NCBI GenBank assembly: GCA_020746875.1
Contig: JAGTJL010000003.1
Location: forward strand, 930,001 to 994,000
Source: Rhexocercosporidium sp. MPI-PUGE-AT-0058
Lineage: Eukaryota; Ascomycota; Leotiomycetes; Helotiales
DNA length: 64,000 nucleotides
Reading direction: 5' to 3'
The notes under the pieces: model-generated
What the model saw: the letters and a program-made list of their open reading frames with translations, nothing else
The model's database searches: none
Told to the model about the DNA's origin: nothing
In this document: one piece after another, positions 59,888 through 64,000 of the stretch
How positions within the stretch are numbered: the first letter of the stretch is position 1
How the letters are laid out: every line of letters begins with the position of its first letter
Made by a program: the position numbers and the translations under genes

Positions 59888-60886
59888 TCACTTCGCGGCA
59901 GCGAATCTCTTCGCCCGTGCCTCAGCCTTGGCTCTCTCCTCCGGATCATCGGTGACCTTCCTGGGACCAGAAGCCGCACCACCACCACCACCGGCCCTTC
60001 TCTCACCACCCCTTCCGCCACCTCTCTGACCCTGCTGACCACCACCACGTCTAGGACCCTCCGTCCTCCTATCGGGCGTCTGTCTCTTCGCCTGTCTACC
60101 CTGCTGACCCTCACCACCTCTCTCCCTCTTCAACTTTCTCTCCGGCAGCGCACTATTCAACCCCTTAACGATATCCTCCACAACCTCCTTCTCCTTCGTC
60201 TTATCCGTGCCGAACTTTTTCGCGCGCTCCTCGAGCTTCTTCTCCTCCTCCGTTAACTCCTTAGCAGGGGCAGCTGCGGCTTCAGGACGCGCGAAGCGCT
60301 TTGCTCTGGCAGCGCGCTTCTCGGCTTCTTTCTCTGCTTCGCTCATGCCAAGTCCGAGTGTGTAGTCCTTCTTTGGCTCTTCTGGCTTGGTCTCTGCTGG
60401 CTTCTCTGTCTGAGCAGCTGGAGTTGGATCCGTCGCGGGTGTGGCAGCTGTGGCTTCGGGCTGCTTGACTTTCAAGTCGCTCGTGGTGGATGGGTCGATG
60501 GCAGCTTTCTGGTTTGGGACAGCGACTGGGGTTGGTACCTGTCCGACTCCACCAGCTGCGATCGCTGCTGCTGCTGGTGCCGTTGTAGCTTCAGCCGCAG
60601 GTTTGTTATCGTCTTCATCCCAGTCGATTTCGTCTTCGCCTGCGCCAGCTGTACCAGAGGCTGTTAGCATATGTCGCATCTGCGGGAACGGATGGCGCAT
60701 AGGAGGGAGAGCTAGAGAGCGCAAAGGCGAGGGAGTGTACATACAAGCAGAGGCACCACCATTCTTCTTCGAGTCATCCTCTTGCAAGCGCGCAATGAGA
60801 TCGGCCTTGTTTCCCGAGATGACAAGTCCGCGCTCGCTGAGGAGCTTCTTGAGGTCGGGCACCTTCTGGGTACTGTAATCTGCCAT
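59888..60886 (-). CDS. THO1: SAP-domain mRNA export factor, THO1/SARNP type
   Basis: Two exons are inferred, 60745-60886 and 59888-60660, giving 304 residues. The SAP motif fills the N-terminus: MADYSTQKVPDLKKLLSERG and ISGNKADLIARLQEDD, a helix-turn-helix that binds DNA. IDWDEDD and an Ala/Pro-rich linker follow. YTLGLGMSEAEKEAEKRAAR with AKRFARPE and AKKFGTDK are the repeated helical RNA- and Sub2-binding elements of the Tho1/SARNP (CIP29) family. The tail is RGG-rich (GQRGGGRGGERR), ending in ERAKAEARAKRFAAAK. The protein acts in the nucleus on nascent mRNP packaging and export, as known for the family. The 84-base intron has no in-frame stop, so its retention would insert 28 residues. The frame is also open 96 codons upstream of this start, but MADYS is the family start. 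Confidence 0.92.
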   Translation of the reverse strand: MADYSTQKVPDLKKLLSERGLVISGNKADLIARLQEDDSKKNGGASACMYTPSPLRSLALPPMRHPFPQMRHMLTASGTAGAGEDEIDWDEDDNKPAAEATTAPAAAAIAAGGVGQVPTPVAVPNQKAAIDPSTTSDLKVKQPEATAATPATDPTPAAQTEKPAETKPEEPKKDYTLGLGMSEAEKEAEKRAARAKRFARPEAAAAPAKELTEEEKKLEERAKKFGTDKTKEKEVVEDIVKGLNSALPERKLKRERGGEGQQGRQAKRQTPDRRTEGPRRGGGQQGQRGGGRGGERRAGGGGGAASGPRKVTDDPEERAKAEARAKRFAAAK

Positions 60887-61684
60887 TGTACCGGATGGTG
60901 CGTAGTTTGTCTGTCTGTGCGGTTTAGCTGAGTCGCGAAGCTGTATGGAGGTTGCTGGATATGCAATTCGCGTTGTAGAGAGGGGGGGAGTTCGAGGGTG
61001 ATGATGTTGATGATCTTGATGTCGATGGGGATGGGGTTTTGTGACTGAACGCGTTGCTAGGGATGAGGATGCGGTTGGACCGGAGAATCGCAGTACAGGG
61101 GTAAGGCGGGCGCTAGCGTCTTTTCTCTCCGATGCCTGTTCGAGGAAGCGAAGTTTAAATGTAAACATCAACATTCACTTCATTGACACAGAGGATAAAG
61201 AAGTTAATCACCTATTTACATATCCTGTAAAGATTGACTCTAGGAGAGAAAATTATTTGCGTATGAACTCGATATCATTCCCACTTCGGACATCGATATC
61301 GTGAAATTTACTTTTGCAAAGGACAAATCTGCTAGGTGACAGCAGCCTCATACTTGATAGATCCATGTTTATTATTCAATGTATCTATTTCTCTAGACAA
61401 TGATCCGAAGAGGTATTTTTGCCTTATACGAGACCTAAGATATATCTTCCCTGGCAGTCTGGTGAACTGCTTGGAGGGTTGGTGACTGCGTCAAAGTCGC
61501 CGTTCCTTTGATACTTATTTGACACAAGATGGCTTCGCGAAAACAACATTTCTGGACAATCATTCAGCCGGTTTATTTGCTCCTTAGAGCGCTGGCGTGA
61601 TGCTACTAGCTATTTCGAATTGATAAATGTATCTCGTAACCCTAGGCTACCTCATGTTTTAATCAACAACAGAGCAGCCCTAGC
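60887..61684. other. THO1 promoter and 3' flank of the next gene
   Basis: The first 290 bases are open in the THO1 frame and would add a basic, Ser- and His-rich N-terminus if translated from an ATG at 61174. I treat them as leader. The rest shows no gene. Confidence 0.45.
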
Positions 61685-62335
61685 TCAGACAATCTCAGAA
61701 TCTTTGTTGACCGGGCCCGAGAGGTCAGAGGTAGGGATCCTCTCTTTCCTGAAGAACTCCTTCCTACAATCTAGCTTTGGGCTAGAGTTCCACTGCTTTC
61801 CATCACCAAATCCAGCCGCCCGCAGTCCTTCCGAGAAGGAGGATCGCCGAGGAATATTATGTCCCGCAACCTTTAGGGAGGCTCTCTCTCCACCTTGCGA
61901 TGGGGTCGCCCAGGCATAGGATGCTTCTTGCGGTTGGTCGACCAAGATTTCATCTTCGTGCTGCCAGTCCATCTCATCCTCATTCGCTTCTGGGTACCAC
62001 TGCTCGATTTGATTCAGAGCTGCGTTGAGGGATCGAACAAGATATTCTTTCAGCCGTTTGGATTTTGTGAGGAAGATTTGATCAACACGATGGACTTTTT
62101 GCAAAGCATTTGGACGATTTGAGTTGGCATGTTGACTGTTGATCCAAGGCTGGTTCCGCGGGTACTGCCTTCTTTTGAGCGGATTGTTGAATCTTTGAGA
62201 GCTGTCCCGTAGCCCGCGTGGTGGAGGCTGGAATCTGAGGTGAGGATCGTCTTGGGGGTCGCTAAGAGGATGTCGCTCTTCCCAGATGAGATCTACGAAA
62301 TTGGAGCGATGATTCCCACGTCGATTTCGTCCCAT
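61685..62335 (-). CDS. Hypothetical protein, 216 residues
   Basis: A single open frame starts with a true ATG (MGRNRRGNHRSNFVDLIW) and ends at 61685. The composition is protein-like: a basic Arg/Asn/Pro-rich first 80 residues, then a helical part (LTKSKRLKEYLVRSLNAALN) and an acidic stretch (EANEDEMDWQHEDE). I recognise no domain. It lies about 300 bases downstream of the transcription factor gene on the same strand. No intron was needed. It could be a small lineage-specific gene or a chance frame, though the length and balanced composition favour a gene. Confidence 0.4.
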   Translation of the reverse strand: MGRNRRGNHRSNFVDLIWEERHPLSDPQDDPHLRFQPPPRGLRDSSQRFNNPLKRRQYPRNQPWINSQHANSNRPNALQKVHRVDQIFLTKSKRLKEYLVRSLNAALNQIEQWYPEANEDEMDWQHEDEILVDQPQEASYAWATPSQGGERASLKVAGHNIPRRSSFSEGLRAAGFGDGKQWNSSPKLDCRKEFFRKERIPTSDLSGPVNKDSEIV

Positions 62336-62637
62336 GGTTGCACTTGCAGATAGTTGAGAACTTTTGAAGATGGCAGGGTAATCTAAGATATATATAGCTG
62401 ATCAAAAGAAGAATCGAAGAGATTCCCAGTGATAGACCTGAAGAATGGATTCCCTTAGAAACATCTAGATGTTGAAACAAAGTTACTGCCACAATGAGGA
62501 TCAAAACACTCAGACGTTCCTTTGCAGCTCCTCTGGGAAAGAGGCAACCTTTCAGCTGAAGTGACTGACGGAGAACCATCCTCACCAACCGAGGATGAAA
62601 CGCGAAACTGAGCTCAACAATACAGAACTCAAACACT
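62336..62637. other. Short intergenic stretch
   Basis: About 300 bases separate the hypothetical gene from the stop codon of the transcription factor gene. One overlapping hydrophobic frame here has no start or family support. Nothing else was seen. Confidence 0.5.
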
Positions 62638-64000
62638 TCAACTCGGCTCTTGGTTCCAACCCCATTCAGACAATAATTTCTTCACGCGATAGTCTGTTGC
62701 CCATCCAAGATCATCCTCAATGCCACGAAGAAGATCAAGAACAACCTGGCGTTCTCGATCCTCTGTAAGGCACTGGCCGGCAACAAAGAGGGGCTGCACT
62801 TGGTGGATCCTGACACTACCTTCAGGCCGAGCCAAGGCAATTCCACATATCTCGTGGACGTGATAACGCACTTCCTTTTCGATTTCCCGGTATGAGCGAA
62901 TCCGATCGGAGATAGTACTGCGGCGCGCGGTTGACTCGTGCGGTCTGTTCACAAGTAAGATCGTCCTCGCCATGTGGTATGACTGCATTGTTGAAGCACA
63001 CATCGGCATGCTGTACCAGATTTCACTGAAAATGGTGCGTGCAGAATTGGCGGGAAGGCTTCCATCTGTGATGGGTGGAAGTCGAGCACACGGCTTGAAA
63101 GTCTCCGGAAGCCCAAGTTGCCATATCTCAAGTTCTTTCTCCAATTCTCTCCATCTCTCCAAAATTACCATTTGATTGAGGCCTATAAATCCCGATGGAC
63201 TCGCAGGGTCTTGTGGAAAAACATGGTCAACAGAATCTCCCGAGGCAATGTAATTTATGATCTTAGACATCAGCCAGATTAGGGCATTCGAGATCATGTC
63301 TTCCCGCATGACAGCTTGCCTTTCGGGAAAATGCGAATCCTCAGTATTGCTAGGAAGTACAAACCCCTGATCGTCCAGTTGAAGACCTGCTGCTTTCCAG
63401 ATGGAAACATCGCTGGTATTTAATCGAGTCTGGCATTCATTGATGACTGGAATTATATGAGCACAAAGTCATGATAGCGGTTCGGGATATTCTCACATGC
63501 AGCGAGGAAGTCTTGACGAGCAAAATTCCAAAACGTAGCCTTTCGAGCTCTTGAAGGCCTAATACGTTCCGATATTGCTCCTGGGCTAGTCGGGGACTGT
63601 ACAGGCATCATTCCTTCTTTCTCTGCAAGATCGAATAATGATTTAGTACCACTGAGATGACGAGACCAGGCAGTGTTGGCGTTATCCAGAAACTCGTAGA
63701 CGCACAGTATCGCACCAGCAGCCAAAGTTTCGTCAGCATGGCTTGAATTAGGAGGTCGTGACAATCTTCGCCTCTTGTGTCTAGGGGTGAGTTGGTCTCC
63801 GTGTGACGATTGAGCACTTGAAGGGCTGAACGCCTCTTCGCCAGTTGTCATCGGTGTCATTGGGGTTCCTTGACCCCTGGAGTTTGAAAGTTCCTCCATC
63901 AGTAGTGAGATAGCTCTATCGTAATACTTTGCACCGATATATGGCCAATTTGCAGATTCAAGTCGGGGATACAGCTCCATATCAGCCTGCTTGCTCACGT
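62638..64000 (-). CDS. Fungal transcription factor, C-terminal part (cut by window edge)
   Basis: Two exons lie inside the window: 63497 to beyond 64000, and 62638-63446. The intron has a GTGAGA donor and restores LAAFINECQTRLN. The text YDRAISLLMEELSN, AGAILCVYEFLDN, WSRHLSGTKSLFDLAEKEG, RKATFWNFARQDFLAA and FINECQTRL is typical of the fungal specific transcription factor domain found behind Zn2Cys6 clusters. The DNA-binding N-terminus must lie beyond the right edge. The frame is open to the edge with no start seen, so the gene is 5' partial here. The C-terminus ends WGWNQEPS. Target genes are unknown. Confidence 0.88.

Noticed and set aside
62262..62636. Hydrophobic minus-strand frame of 124 codons
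   Set aside because: It overlaps the start of the hypothetical gene and the end of the transcription factor gene and has no family resemblance.

Overview
The window looks like nuclear DNA of a filamentous ascomycete (Pezizomycotina; a leotiomycete is possible, but that is a guess). The grounds are many short introns of about 45-150 bases with GT-AG or GC-AG ends and CTAAC-like branch sites, two Zn2Cys6 regulators, a septin-like GTPase with a membrane tail, a class of cAMP-receptor-like GPCR, and a 14-TM TRI12-type exporter. I reconstructed 17 genes. Every complete spliced gene gives a whole number of codons, except the NAD(P)-binding gene near 45 kb, which needs a frameshift.

Layout. 0.6-2.8 kb: a divergent methyltransferase-fold protein. 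3.5-5.5 kb: adenylosuccinate synthetase (ADE12). 5.5-14.6 kb: a 9.1-kb gene-free tract between two convergent 3' ends. 14.6-18.7 kb: the PHO85 kinase and, divergently, a membrane-anchored septin-like GTPase. 19.6-20.3 kb: a small secreted Pro/Gly-rich protein. 20.3-25.8 kb: no gene seen. 25.8-33.6 kb: a seven-TM receptor, an MFS exporter and a Frag1/DRAM/Sfk1-type membrane protein. 34.3-35.1 kb: possibly decayed coding sequence. 35.6-39.1 kb: a BCS1-like AAA ATPase and a small VOC-fold protein. 40.1-45.7 kb: a GMC oxidoreductase, a Zn2Cys6 factor and an NmrA-like protein, possibly a small metabolic group. 46.5-51.3 kb: a 1,558-residue protein whose C-terminus resembles that of the first gene. 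51.3-59.9 kb: 8.6 kb of microsatellite-rich noncoding DNA. 59.9-64 kb: a THO1/SARNP-type SAP protein, a hypothetical protein and a truncated fungal transcription factor running off the right edge.

The most unusual signal is in the 5.5-14.6 kb tract. A 17-base word, GCGANNTGCAACAAAAG, recurs about 26 times by eye. All copies right of 8.1 kb are on the + strand, and the three minus copies lie at the left end. In three places the copies sit about 173-182 bases apart with another copy roughly midway. This looks like a degraded satellite with a conserved protein- or RNA-binding box, or a repeat-rich noncoding transcript, rather than leftover coding sequence. I do not recognise it as a described element.

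Second-rank points are the pair of methyltransferase-like proteins that both lack the glycine-rich SAM motif, two apparent GC-AG introns, three introns with no in-frame stop, and the frameshift in the NmrA-like gene. All counts and exon borders were made by eye, without alignments or searches.
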